Assembly (NCBI GenBank): GCA_965267505.1
Contig: OZ254081.1
Coordinates: 930,001 to 994,000 of the forward strand
Direction of reading: 5' to 3'
Length of the DNA: 64,000 nt
DNA from: JANQHS01 sp965267505
GTDB taxonomy: Bacteria > Bacteroidota > Bacteroidia > Cytophagales > CCMP332
The translations under genes were made by a program, and so were the position numbers. Each line of letters starts with the position of its first letter. The first letter of the stretch is position 1. The notes under the pieces were generated by a model that saw only the letters and a list, made by a program, of their open reading frames with translations, was not told the origin of the DNA and did not search any database. Positions 46,034 through 57,952 of the stretch are shown here, piece by piece.

Positions 46034-46356
46034 CCGGCAAAGGACTGTGTATCAGTAAAAAACACTTTAAAATCAGCATAACCAGGCTCGAATTCCCGGT
46101 AAAGTATGAAGTCTGCAAGCCCAGGGGCTTCGACCAAATGCCATAGGCCTGGTTGGTCGGCAAAGACCCTGCTATCCTCCCAAAAGACCAGCATATCAGC
46201 AAAGCCTTCCGTCTCATCTTCGTAGAAAGAGAAATGTGCCATGGCTTTGTTATTGGTGATAAAAACATTACCCTGAATAGCACAATAGGCTCTATCCTGT
46301 GAAAAGGAAGAGTTGGAAAGAAAAAAAAGGAAGAAAAATCCGATGATGTTTTTCAA
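46018..46356 (-). CDS. Small exported DUF6150-like protein
   Basis: 112 residues with a signal peptide (IIGFFFLFFLSNSSFSQ). The mature part resembles the DUF6150 family: paired aromatic/acidic motifs such as ADMLVFWEDSRVFADQPGLW and ADFILYREFEPGYADFKVFF, and cysteines at YCAIQG and SFAGCQ that could pair. Function unknown. Sandwiched between tpiA (4-nt overlap) and prmA (16-nt overlap), so it is surely translated as part of the operon. Confidence 0.78.
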   Translation of the reverse strand: MKNIIGFFFLFFLSNSSFSQDRAYCAIQGNVFITNNKAMAHFSFYEDETEGFADMLVFWEDSRVFADQPGLWHLVEAPGLADFILYREFEPGYADFKVFFTDTQSFAGCQHP

Positions 46357-47114
46357 AACGATTTAGCTATTTCGATAAAGGATCTTGCCTTTAAACTTGC
46401 TCCACCAATCAAGCCTCCATCTACATCCTGGCAGGAGAATAGATCAGCAGCATTGTTTTCATTGCAAGATCCACCATATAGAATTGTCAATTGCTTTGCC
46501 ACTTCACCTCTTTCCTCCTGGATCATGGATCGTATTGCTTGATGAACTTCCTGAGCCTGCTCAGGAACAGCGGTTTTGCCTGTACCAATAGCCCAGATGG
46601 GCTCATATGCCAGGATCACATTTTCAAGAACCGAATCATCAAGGTGAAAGAGACCCTTTCTTACCTGGTCAAGAATAAAGGGGAGGAAATTCCCTGATTC
46701 CCTGACCTCCAACGATTCCCCACAACAAAAGATCGGGGTCATTCCACTTGCTAATACGCTGTCCAATTTACTTTTGACAACATCATCGGAATCTCCCATA
46801 AGGGTTCTCCTCTCGCTATGACCCACGATCGCGTACTCAACCCCCATGTCGTTAAGCATGGGAGCAGAAACTTCCCCGGTAAAAGCACCCTTTGGTTCGA
46901 AATGGCAATTCTGGGCTCCAATGCCCAAAGGACTTCCCTTTTTTATCATCCTTCGAATAGGATTTAGGTAGGTCAGTGGTGGACAGATGATTATTCGGTA
47001 TTGAGAATTAACCTCATCCCTGGTCATATTTTCTACCTCGGAAGCCAGGATCAATCCCTCCTCTAAAAGGAGATTCATCTTCCAATTTCCTGCTACTGTA
47101 TTGATTCTTGCCAT
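46353..47114 (-). CDS. tpiA: Triosephosphate isomerase
   Basis: 253 residues of the TIM barrel interconverting dihydroxyacetone phosphate and glyceraldehyde 3-phosphate in glycolysis and gluconeogenesis. Catalytic residues in place: lysine in TVAGNWKMNL, histidine in YAIVGHSERRTL, glutamate in LAYEPIWAIGTGKTA, and the phosphate loop YGGSCNENNA. First gene of a minus-strand run leading into the giant gene; divergent from hflX. Confidence 0.97.
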   Translation of the reverse strand: MARINTVAGNWKMNLLLEEGLILASEVENMTRDEVNSQYRIIICPPLTYLNPIRRMIKKGSPLGIGAQNCHFEPKGAFTGEVSAPMLNDMGVEYAIVGHSERRTLMGDSDDVVKSKLDSVLASGMTPIFCCGESLEVRESGNFLPFILDQVRKGLFHLDDSVLENVILAYEPIWAIGTGKTAVPEQAQEVHQAIRSMIQEERGEVAKQLTILYGGSCNENNAADLFSCQDVDGGLIGGASLKARSFIEIAKSF

Positions 47115-47140
47115 AAGCGTTTTTACGGTTGCTAAATTAG

Positions 47141-47148
47141 TAATTTTG
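47141..47148 (+). promoter_or_regulatory. TAnnTTTG -7 box in front of hflX
   Basis: TAATTTTG, 25 nt before the TTG start of hflX. The -33 position has only a T-rich stretch, not TTG. Confidence 0.45.
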
Positions 47149-47173
47149 AAAGCTCAAATTCCTCGAAAAACTA

Positions 47174-48361
47174 TTGGAAACAGGGATATTAACAGATAAG
47201 TCAAAGGTCGAAAAGGCTGTGATGGTTGCCGTGGGAAGCAGCACTAAAGAAGAAAGGGTCTTAAAGGAACAATTAAATGAACTGGCCTTCCTTGCTCTTA
47301 CAAGTGGGGCCAAGGTACTGAAGCAATTCATCCAATACCTGAGTCACCCAGACCAAAAGACCTATGTTGGAAAAGGAAAGTACCAGGAGATCAAGGAGTA
47401 TATCGAGGAAAATGAAGTCGAAGCTGTCATTTTCAATGACGACCTAAATCCAAGTCAGGTCCGGGTGTTGGAGCAAGGCTTGAAATGCAAGATCCTTGAT
47501 AGGAGTCTTTTGATCCTTAACATTTTTTCCATGCGGGCCCAAACAGCACAGGCCAAGACTCAGGTTGAATTGGCTCAATACGAATACCTGCTTCCCAGAC
47601 TTACCCGAATGTGGACCCACTTAAGCAAGCAAAAAGGTGGAATTGGGATGAAGGGGCCAGGTGAAACCGAACTTGAAACAGATAGAAGGATCGTAAGGGA
47701 CAAAATCGCCTTGTTGAAAAAGAAACTTGAGAAGATCGAAAAGCAGAGTTTCACTCAAAGGAAAAATCGGTCCCGAATGGTTAGAGTAGCCTTGGTAGGT
47801 TACACCAATGTTGGAAAGTCCACTTTGATGAGGGTATTGTCGAAAGAAACTGTTCTGGCTGAAAACAAGCTTTTTGCCACAGTAGATTCAACGGTAAGGA
47901 AGGTGGTCTATGAAGGATTTCCCTTTCTGCTGACAGATACCGTTGGTTTTATTCGAAAGCTTCCCACCACCCTGATCGAATCCTTTAAGTCTACTTTGAA
48001 TGAGGTAAGGGAAGCTGATATCTTGTTGCATGTGATTGATCTTTCCAATCCCAATTACGAAGAGCACATGGAGGTGGTGGAGCAGACCCTTGAGGATATT
48101 GGAGCAAAAAACAAAAAGATCGTTAAGGTCTTCAATAAGATTGATGCCTATGTTCATGATCCCGAAGACAGGCCCTTTGATAAGGATACAGGACTCTCGA
48201 TAGATGAGTTGAAAGCTTCTTATTTGAATGGAAGCAAAGCCGTTTTCATCTCTGCAACTGAAAAGACCAATATGGCTGAATTAAGGTATGTTGTATTGGA
48301 GGAGGTGAAGGAGGTTTTTTATTCGATTTTCCCTAATTATTTGCCTTCAGAGGCACGATAG
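47174..48361 (+). CDS. hflX: Ribosome-associated GTPase HflX
   Basis: 395 residues. HflX splits stalled or heat-damaged ribosomes using GTP. The N-terminal HflX domain includes HPDQKTYVGKGKYQEIKEYI and FNDDLNPSQVRVLEQGL, with a glycine-rich linker GGIGMKGPGETELETDRR. The G domain has P-loop GYTNVGKSTL near residue 211, ATVDSTVRK (G2), DTVGFIRKLP (G3), NKID (G4) and a C-terminal SATEKTN (G5). TTG start after its -7 box; the tRNA-Arg promoter begins inside the 3' end of this gene. Confidence 0.94.
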   Translation: METGILTDKSKVEKAVMVAVGSSTKEERVLKEQLNELAFLALTSGAKVLKQFIQYLSHPDQKTYVGKGKYQEIKEYIEENEVEAVIFNDDLNPSQVRVLEQGLKCKILDRSLLILNIFSMRAQTAQAKTQVELAQYEYLLPRLTRMWTHLSKQKGGIGMKGPGETELETDRRIVRDKIALLKKKLEKIEKQSFTQRKNRSRMVRVALVGYTNVGKSTLMRVLSKETVLAENKLFATVDSTVRKVVYEGFPFLLTDTVGFIRKLPTTLIESFKSTLNEVREADILLHVIDLSNPNYEEHMEVVEQTLEDIGAKNKKIVKVFNKIDAYVHDPEDRPFDKDTGLSIDELKASYLNGSKAVFISATEKTNMAELRYVVLEEVKEVFYSIFPNYLPSEAR

Positions 48362-48371
48362 ATTAATTTTG
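48341..48371 (+). promoter_or_regulatory. Promoter of tRNA-Arg
   Basis: TTG at 48341-48343, 20 nt spacer, TAATTTTG at 48364-48371: a full match to the Bacteroidota TTG-N17-23-TAnnTTTG promoter. The -33 element lies inside the end of hflX. Predicted start is about 50 nt before the tRNA. Confidence 0.75.
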
Positions 48372-48428
48372 CAACTCAATTTTTGCTTTGGTTTTGTGGC
48401 CTTTGGCCATCGAAGCTTTAGCGAAGAT

Positions 48429-48500
48429 GGCCTCGTAGTTCAATGGATAGAATAGGAGTTTCCTAAACTCTAGATACAAGTTCGATTCTTGTCGAGGCTA
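48429..48500 (+). tRNA. tRNA-Arg (anticodon CCT)
   Basis: Folds as a cloverleaf: acceptor GGCCTCG with CGAGGCT (one G-U pair), D stem GTTC/GAAT, anticodon stem GGAGT/ACTCT with loop TTCCTAA (anticodon CCT, reading AGG), T stem ACAAG/CTTGT with loop TTCGATT, discriminator A. CCA is not encoded. Followed by a strong terminator. Confidence 0.93.
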
Positions 48501-48515
48501 CGCAGTAGATGAGAC

Positions 48516-48543
48516 AAAGCCCACCAAAATGGTGGGCTTTTTT
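48516..48543 (+). terminator. Terminator of tRNA-Arg
   Basis: AAAGCCCACCA and TGGTGGGCTTT form an 11-bp stem with loop AAA, followed by six Ts on the plus strand. By symmetry it may also stop the minus-strand lipoprotein transcript that ends at 48558. Confidence 0.85.
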
Positions 48544-48557
48544 GTTTCCAGTTTGGC

Positions 48558-49409
48558 CTATTTCCTTGAAAATCTATACCTATTGGAAAAAACCCTAAGC
48601 GTATCAATTAGAGTTGTATCAAAAACCGGATATCTCAATTTTAAAGATTGAAGTTCAAGGGTGGTTGGAAATCCTTTAGGGTCAAATTGATAAGTTCCAA
48701 ATTCTTGTAGAATAATTACAGTATCAATGACTGTCTCATAAACTTCCCTAAAATTGATTAAGGAGGTAGAATTAAAATTAAGTTTATAAAATTCTCTGTC
48801 AGCCCATAAACCAACCATCAATTTCCCCTCTATAGGTACATCAAAGAATGGGTTTTTATGAAGATTAAAAAGAGTACTAAATTTTACTCCGCCCCTTTGG
48901 TTAGTTGTCGAATAGGGGTCTCTTCCGGAAATGAGATTTCCTTCCAAATCATGTTTATAAGAAGAATAAAAATATCCGGAAAATGGTCCAGCCACCCCTC
49001 CTTCAAACCAATTTATTTCCCCTCCAGACCGTGGATATGCTATAGTTGAATATCCCCCTGTTAAAAAGTACCTATATGATGAATAACTTATTTGGTCCTT
49101 TTTAAATACTGTCACTCCACCTTGGCTGTGGGTGCCTCTATCAATGCGACCTGAGGAATTAAATTTGAAGAAAATCGAATCATAATTAGTATTTATTGAA
49201 TCGTAATAACTTACCTGAACCATTGAAAGCATCTTTTGTTGATGGTTAAAATAAAATTTCTGTATGGGTTTAAAAGTCCCATACTTTTCTTCCTCAATGA
49301 CTAGTATGGAACCAGGAATGGAACCAAGGTCATCATTATTACAACTTGAGGTCAAAATGGTGAAAAGAACAAAAAGCCAATAAATGAGAATAGGTGATAA
49401 TCTCCTCAT
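48558..49409 (-). CDS. Lipoprotein of unknown function
   Basis: 283 residues; family not recognised. The leader LFVLFTILTSSCNNDD is a lipoprotein signal with the lipobox cysteine near residue 23. The mature part is rich in Tyr, Phe and Ser and in beta-prone stretches (QKFYFNHQQKMLSMVQVSYY, RYFLTGGYSTIAYPRSGG), loosely like the DUF4595-type surface lipoproteins of Bacteroidota. Base composition looks more A+T-rich than its neighbours. Lies with the FISUMP lipoprotein between tRNA-Arg and the rRNA operon. Confidence 0.72.
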   Translation of the reverse strand: MRRLSPILIYWLFVLFTILTSSCNNDDLGSIPGSILVIEEEKYGTFKPIQKFYFNHQQKMLSMVQVSYYDSINTNYDSIFFKFNSSGRIDRGTHSQGGVTVFKKDQISYSSYRYFLTGGYSTIAYPRSGGEINWFEGGVAGPFSGYFYSSYKHDLEGNLISGRDPYSTTNQRGGVKFSTLFNLHKNPFFDVPIEGKLMVGLWADREFYKLNFNSTSLINFREVYETVIDTVIILQEFGTYQFDPKGFPTTLELQSLKLRYPVFDTTLIDTLRVFSNRYRFSRK

Positions 49410-49484
49410 ATCATTTCAAGGTTTTGGTTGCTAAAGAAATATACTACAAGAGGAGAAGAATTGGTTGGGTTGGGGTATAAAAAA

Positions 49485-49514
49485 AGCCCTGCATTACTTG
49501 TGTAACACAGGGCT
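49485..49514 (-). terminator. Terminator after the FISUMP gene
   Basis: AGCCCTG and CAGGGCT arms with a partly paired inner region, followed on the minus strand by TTTTTTT. Closely similar in sequence to the rRNA-operon terminator at 50681-50710. Confidence 0.8.
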
Positions 49515-49566
49515 GATTTTCTGAGACTAAGATGCCTTTTACTTCAAAATAAAGTTCAGGAATACA

Positions 49567-50574
49567 CTAATCCTTAACGCAGCGAATAGATAACCCAGCA
49601 CCTGAATACCACCAATTTATATCTAGTTCCGTGTTGAAATGGATCATTTGGTAAGCGTAAGGATCACCCCAGGAGTCTACAGAAGTAGTCCAAAAACCGC
49701 CTAGCTGTTTTAAGGACAAAAAACTTCCAGAGAAAGAAGATCTGTACCCACCGCCTCTTGCTGAAAAAAGAGAAGAATTTGAGGCTGGATTTGGGGTCTG
49801 CCAGAATTCAATTCCTGGGTCTTTCAATTTCCCACCAATTTCACTGTAATTTCCACCCAGATTAAGAATTAAGTTTTCCACTTCTGATCTGGATGGAACA
49901 TGCCAACCATCCGGGCAAAGGTTACGGCTATCCGTAACTGCATGAAAATTATACAGCAACCCAAAGTCAGGAATATTTGCAGTGGAATTTTCGTAAGAAG
50001 AGTATGCACCATTTGTTGTGAATGTCCAATCGGCATCTCCTGTAATATTCAATATTGGATCACCATTTTGATACTTTGTAACCTTTAAATTTTCTTGCAT
50101 CCAGTTTTTCCCTCCAATGGTGACAACGTCATAGGTGTTTCCATCTATGTCATCTACAGGAGCAGGAGGGAAAAAGTAAAAGCTATTTCCATAACCGATT
50201 ATTCCCTTGCTATTTTTTGCATATGCACGGTAATAATATCCTACACCAGCGTCAAAGTTGCTCAAGTTGCATTCAAAACTTCCAGCACCAACTCCATTTA
50301 AACAGGCGTTTTGGCCAGGCTCGGGGCTTGGATTTTTACTCCAAGTAACCCCTCTTTCAACTATGGAATAACCACCATCTGATATAATTCTTCCACCTGC
50401 GACTCCATCAGAAGATGAAACCGTTATTAGAGGAATAGTTTCAACAACCGGGGTTTCGTCGACAATTGAAATCACCTGTGGAGCAGGATCTTCCGAATTA
50501 CAGGAAATTCCTATCAAAAGAATGGTTAGGAATAAAAATTTTGAGGTCTGGATAAGGTAAGGACGAGGCTTCAT
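49567..50574 (-). CDS. FISUMP-domain lipoprotein
   Basis: 335 residues. Lipoprotein signal (FLFLTILLIGISCNSED), a fibronectin-III-like region (about 40-135; GYYYRAYAKNSKGIIGYGN) and a C-terminal Fibrobacter succinogenes major paralogous domain: DIDGNTYDVVTIGGKNWMQE, GLLYNFHAVTDSRNLCPDGW, HVPSRSEVENLI and GFWTTSVDSWG, ending GAGLSIRCVKD. FISUMP proteins are surface lipoproteins of uncertain function. The gene sits exactly between two nearly identical terminators. Confidence 0.88.
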   Translation of the reverse strand: MKPRPYLIQTSKFLFLTILLIGISCNSEDPAPQVISIVDETPVVETIPLITVSSSDGVAGGRIISDGGYSIVERGVTWSKNPSPEPGQNACLNGVGAGSFECNLSNFDAGVGYYYRAYAKNSKGIIGYGNSFYFFPPAPVDDIDGNTYDVVTIGGKNWMQENLKVTKYQNGDPILNITGDADWTFTTNGAYSSYENSTANIPDFGLLYNFHAVTDSRNLCPDGWHVPSRSEVENLILNLGGNYSEIGGKLKDPGIEFWQTPNPASNSSLFSARGGGYRSSFSGSFLSLKQLGGFWTTSVDSWGDPYAYQMIHFNTELDINWWYSGAGLSIRCVKD

Positions 50575-50680
50575 TCTCGGGTTTTTTTAAGTTTGGTCAG
50601 GGGCAAGGTTAAGTTTTTTTGCCTTGCATTCTAAAATTAAAATGAAATTTCGGGACTTCATTTAAACGCAACACAAAAAA

Positions 50681-50710
50681 AGCCCTGCATCACGATTGTA
50701 ATACAGGGCT
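50681..50710 (-). terminator. rRNA operon terminator
   Basis: AGCCCTG and CAGGGCT arms, then TTTTTTT on the minus strand, about 50 nt after the 5S gene. Shares arms and flanking GATTT with the copy at 49485-49514. Confidence 0.85.
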
Positions 50711-50760
50711 GATTTCCTCCTGTTTGAGGAGATCCCAAATCAAGTTTAGGACTTATATCT

Positions 50761-50871
50761 AGCGGCGGCGACCTACTCTCCCGGCTTTTGACCAGTACCA
50801 TCGGCGCTGGAGGGCTTAACTTCTCTGTTCGGAATGGAAAGAGGTGGATCCCCTCCGCCATAACCACCGCA
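50761..50871 (-). rRNA. rrf: 5S ribosomal RNA
   Basis: On the minus strand the sequence runs from GCGGTGGTTATGGCGGAGGG through CCACCTCTTTCCATTCCGAA and ending near GTAGGTCGCCGCC, with the standard central 5S elements GAACAGAGAAGTTAAGC. Ends are estimated to within a few bases. Confidence 0.93.
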
Positions 50872-50956
50872 AGCTCTTCTGTTCGCTATCTGCGAACCAA
50901 TATTTTGACATTATGATCAGAGAATAAAAAAGAGTCGCACTTTGAATACTGCTCTT

Positions 50957-53856
<2,900 letters not shown>

Positions 53857-54091
53857 ATCTCTATCGCATTATCCTAAAATGCATCTCTTCTCTATTCTCC
53901 AGATCAATATGTCAATGAACGTTTCCCAATATCAGAAACACAACACGGCTATGAGTGTGTCTCCCATTAGGAGTGTGAATATCAACCTGAGTTGATATTC
54001 CAATATTTTGAAACATTGGACAAGCAGTGATCGCTGTGCGCGATCCTTGTTGGAACGACTCCCTATCTGCCCTAAGACAGAATAGCTCTAG
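53857..54091 (-). other. 16S-23S spacer without tRNA genes
   Basis: About 235 bp. No tRNA-Ile or tRNA-Ala is present. It contains a boxA-like element GTTCATTGACATATTG (53920 to 53905) and a perfect 10-bp inverted repeat GAATATCAAC-CTGA-GTTGATATTC (53977-54000). Both probably serve antitermination or RNA processing. Confidence 0.7.
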
Positions 54092-55617
<1,526 letters not shown>

Positions 55618-55724
55618 AATTTGAATTATATAGCTCAAGAATCGTCCTTTAAATCAACGAAGATCGCTGAACCATTTACCCGAAAGCAAATAGCCACAAA
55701 CGATCAACTGCTTAAAAAATCGTC

Positions 55725-55740
55725 CAATATTCCAAAGAAC
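55725..55740 (-). promoter_or_regulatory. boxA-like antitermination element in the rRNA leader
   Basis: GTTCTTTGGAATATTG on the minus strand, about 108 nt before 16S. It matches the spacer element at 53905-53920 in 13 of 16 positions. Confidence 0.5.
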
Positions 55741-55838
55741 TTCTTCCAACCTCGTTAGGCCAGAATCGACAAGAGTCTTAACAACCCTCCAACCGCTTTT
55801 TATCACACAATTTTCCCTACTCCCCGAAAAAGCGAGTG

Positions 55839-55870
55839 CAAAACTACAAAAAATTTATGCGTGAAACAAA
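55839..55870 (-). promoter_or_regulatory. rRNA operon promoter
   Basis: On the minus strand TTTG (55870-55867), 20-nt spacer, TAGTTTTG (55846-55839). A strongly A+T-rich stretch lies just upstream (55880-55915). Predicted leader of about 215 nt before 16S. The remainder of the 325-bp interval to the DUF2480 gene holds no ORF of note. Confidence 0.75.
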
Positions 55871-55942
55871 GCGTCGAAGTGAAAAATCTTCAATTATTTT
55901 TTTCACGAAAAAAGGACGACAAAGATAAGGCTATTGGCGCAA

Positions 55943-56455
55943 TTAATTGCGAGGTTTTTTGAAAATAGGAACCGTGCTACAAGGCTCTCCAAACATCAAA
56001 CTTTGAACCACCGGCACAAGGCGCTCAGAGAGAGCGGTATAGATACTCTCCTTCTCTTTTAGATCAGAACATCCCTTTACAATAACCTTTGCCCCTTCAT
56101 ACTCCTCAAGCTTCATTTTGGCTATTTGGTCAAGGTAGATCAACCTTCTTGCTTCTTCAGGATCTCCCTTGAATACCCTGGAAGCCACTCCACTTAGCTT
56201 TCCAACAACCAACATATAAGACCATAAGGGCAAAATGGCATCGGTAGAACAATGCAAGGCAACAGCCTTCCCCTCATAGATACTTGTATCAAGCTCTTTT
56301 AAACTTGTCCTGAAATCCTTCTCTCTGAGCACAAGACCTTCATGAAGAAATTCAGCCAGGTCAAACTCAATAAACTCAGGCTCGGATAATAATTCATCCA
56401 GGTCCAAGGAAACCAAGGAACTGTTCTGTACCCTATTGACTATTTCATTTTCCAT
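55943..56455 (-). CDS. DUF2480 family protein
   Basis: 170 residues, cytoplasmic, matching the DUF2480 family of Bacteroidota by its opening NEIVNRVQNSSLVSLDLDEL and the block GKAVALHCSTDAILPLWSYM. Function is unknown. GCSDLKEKESIYTALSERL resembles a C-terminal signature of the family. Starts with ATG sharing one base with the tsaB stop (TAATG), and is the last gene before the rRNA promoter region. Confidence 0.82.
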   Translation of the reverse strand: MENEIVNRVQNSSLVSLDLDELLSEPEFIEFDLAEFLHEGLVLREKDFRTSLKELDTSIYEGKAVALHCSTDAILPLWSYMLVVGKLSGVASRVFKGDPEEARRLIYLDQIAKMKLEEYEGAKVIVKGCSDLKEKESIYTALSERLVPVVQSLMFGEPCSTVPIFKKPRN

Positions 56456-57144
56456 TATCCCAGGATCTTTTTGGGTGTAGTAACAAAAACATCCTTTACA
56501 TATTTTGGTTCAAAATAGGCAAGGTCTTCGAATTTCTTAGCACTGAACTTGATCGAGGCAAGCTCAGCCATGTATTTTGAGAAAGGAATATTCCCATTGA
56601 ATTCCTCAGGATTCTTTTCCCCAATAAGCTCTTTAAACTTTTTACTGCCATCTCCAAAGAAGACGCAGTTTCCCTTTTCCCGAAGGTCTCCAAAAGATCC
56701 TTCTTCCAGAACAAGAGCTTCATCTTCCAAAAGGGCTTTGCCATGCTTGTCAAAGATGGAATGGTAAACTTCCATTCGGCGAGCATCTACCATAGGAATA
56801 TAGAAGTCAAATTCTCCTTCAACTTCATTTTTAAATCCTTCATAGATCAACTCAAGGGTTGAAACAGAAATCAAGGGGATATCGAAACCAAGACAGATGC
56901 CTTTGGCCATGGAAACCCCTATTCTTAAGCCTGTATAAGATCCAGGTCCGGCTGATACAGCCACCCCATCAAGGCCTAAGTTCTTTATCTCCAATTCAGA
57001 AAGTGCATCCTTAATCATAAAGGGCAATCTCTGAGCATGAGAGCGATCTCTATGTTCCTCTTGATTGAACAACATTTCTTCATCCTGAAATAAGGATGCA
57101 GAACAAACCGAAGCTGAAGTCTCTATGCAAAGCAGATTAGCCAA
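56455..57144 (-). CDS. tsaB: tRNA threonylcarbamoyladenosine biosynthesis protein TsaB
   Basis: 229 residues of the inactive-homologue branch of the TsaD/Kae1 ASKHA fold. TsaB partners TsaD and TsaE to make t6A37 in ANN-decoding tRNAs. Family motifs: LLCIETSASVCSASLFQDEE, EHRDRSHAQRLPFMIKDAL, and GLDGVAVSAGPGSYTGLRIG followed by VSMAKGICLGFDIPLISVST. Overlaps the TauE/SafE gene by 8 nt. Confidence 0.93.
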   Translation of the reverse strand: MANLLCIETSASVCSASLFQDEEMLFNQEEHRDRSHAQRLPFMIKDALSELEIKNLGLDGVAVSAGPGSYTGLRIGVSMAKGICLGFDIPLISVSTLELIYEGFKNEVEGEFDFYIPMVDARRMEVYHSIFDKHGKALLEDEALVLEEGSFGDLREKGNCVFFGDGSKKFKELIGEKNPEEFNGNIPFSKYMAELASIKFSAKKFEDLAYFEPKYVKDVFVTTPKKILG

Positions 57145-57952
57145 TCTGAAGGAATTCTAATGATTTAAAGACAATCACCAACAACAAAAGAAGGGCAAAT
57201 CCCAATCTTAAATTTCGGTTGGAAATTTTCCTCCCCATTGACACTCCGAATTGAGCTCCAATCAGAACCCCTGCCACTAGGGTTAGGGTAACAGGCCAGA
57301 TCAAAGAACCGGTGGAACCAGAAAGGTTTGCATTTCCCTGAACCGAAATTCCATTATATAGACTTACAAGAAAGGCACTGATCGCTATAAAGCCCATGGA
57401 CATTGAAGCCACCTCCCTAAAAGCCCTTCCTTGAAATTTCAAGATCAATGGGATAACCGCTACTCCCCCGCCTAGCCCTGAAAGTGCAGAGACCAATCCA
57501 CCAACAATACCTATTGGAGGGTATTTCCAGATCTTTTCATGATTCGCATTTCCTTCCAGGTTTCCTTCCTTCTTAAAAAAAAGATCCACCAACATAAAAA
57601 TAAGAAGCACTATTAAGATGGAATTGAAAAGGTTCATGGAAAAAAAGTTGGACTCAACTATATAGTGAGTTGCAAGGATCGCAGTAATACCTCCGGAGAG
57701 CCCAAGCCATATAGAGGGCGAAATATGAATATTGTCGTACTTATAGTGCCTGGCTAAAGCTGAAATGGAAGCGAAGATCGTCGCCAATAAAGAATTTGCG
57801 ATGGTGTATTGAGCAAGTTGCTCAGGTGGAACTCCGATACCGCTCAAGGCGAATGGAAGAACAAGAACATAGATAATGCCTCCCCCTACTCCAAATAGTC
57901 CTGCAAGAAAGCCCCCAAGGAGACCTGAAAGAAGGAGGGCAACATATATCAT
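57137..57952 (-). CDS. TauE/SafE (DUF81) family membrane transporter
   Basis: 271 residues with about eight membrane segments in two repeats. The repeat signatures are LGGFLAGLFGVGGGIIYVLV at the N-terminus and GGLVSALSGLGGGVAVIPLI in the middle. Relatives export sulfite, sulfoacetate or other organic anions, so the substrate here is open. Overlaps the S41 protease by 4 nt and tsaB by 8 nt. Confidence 0.88.
   Translation of the reverse strand: MIYVALLLSGLLGGFLAGLFGVGGGIIYVLVLPFALSGIGVPPEQLAQYTIANSLLATIFASISALARHYKYDNIHISPSIWLGLSGGITAILATHYIVESNFFSMNLFNSILIVLLIFMLVDLFFKKEGNLEGNANHEKIWKYPPIGIVGGLVSALSGLGGGVAVIPLILKFQGRAFREVASMSMGFIAISAFLVSLYNGISVQGNANLSGSTGSLIWPVTLTLVAGVLIGAQFGVSMGRKISNRNLRLGFALLLLLVIVFKSLEFLQIG

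Noticed and set aside
48429..49409. tRNA-Arg as an integration site for the two lipoproteins
   Set aside because: No repeat of the tRNA 3' end, integrase or mobility gene is present downstream.
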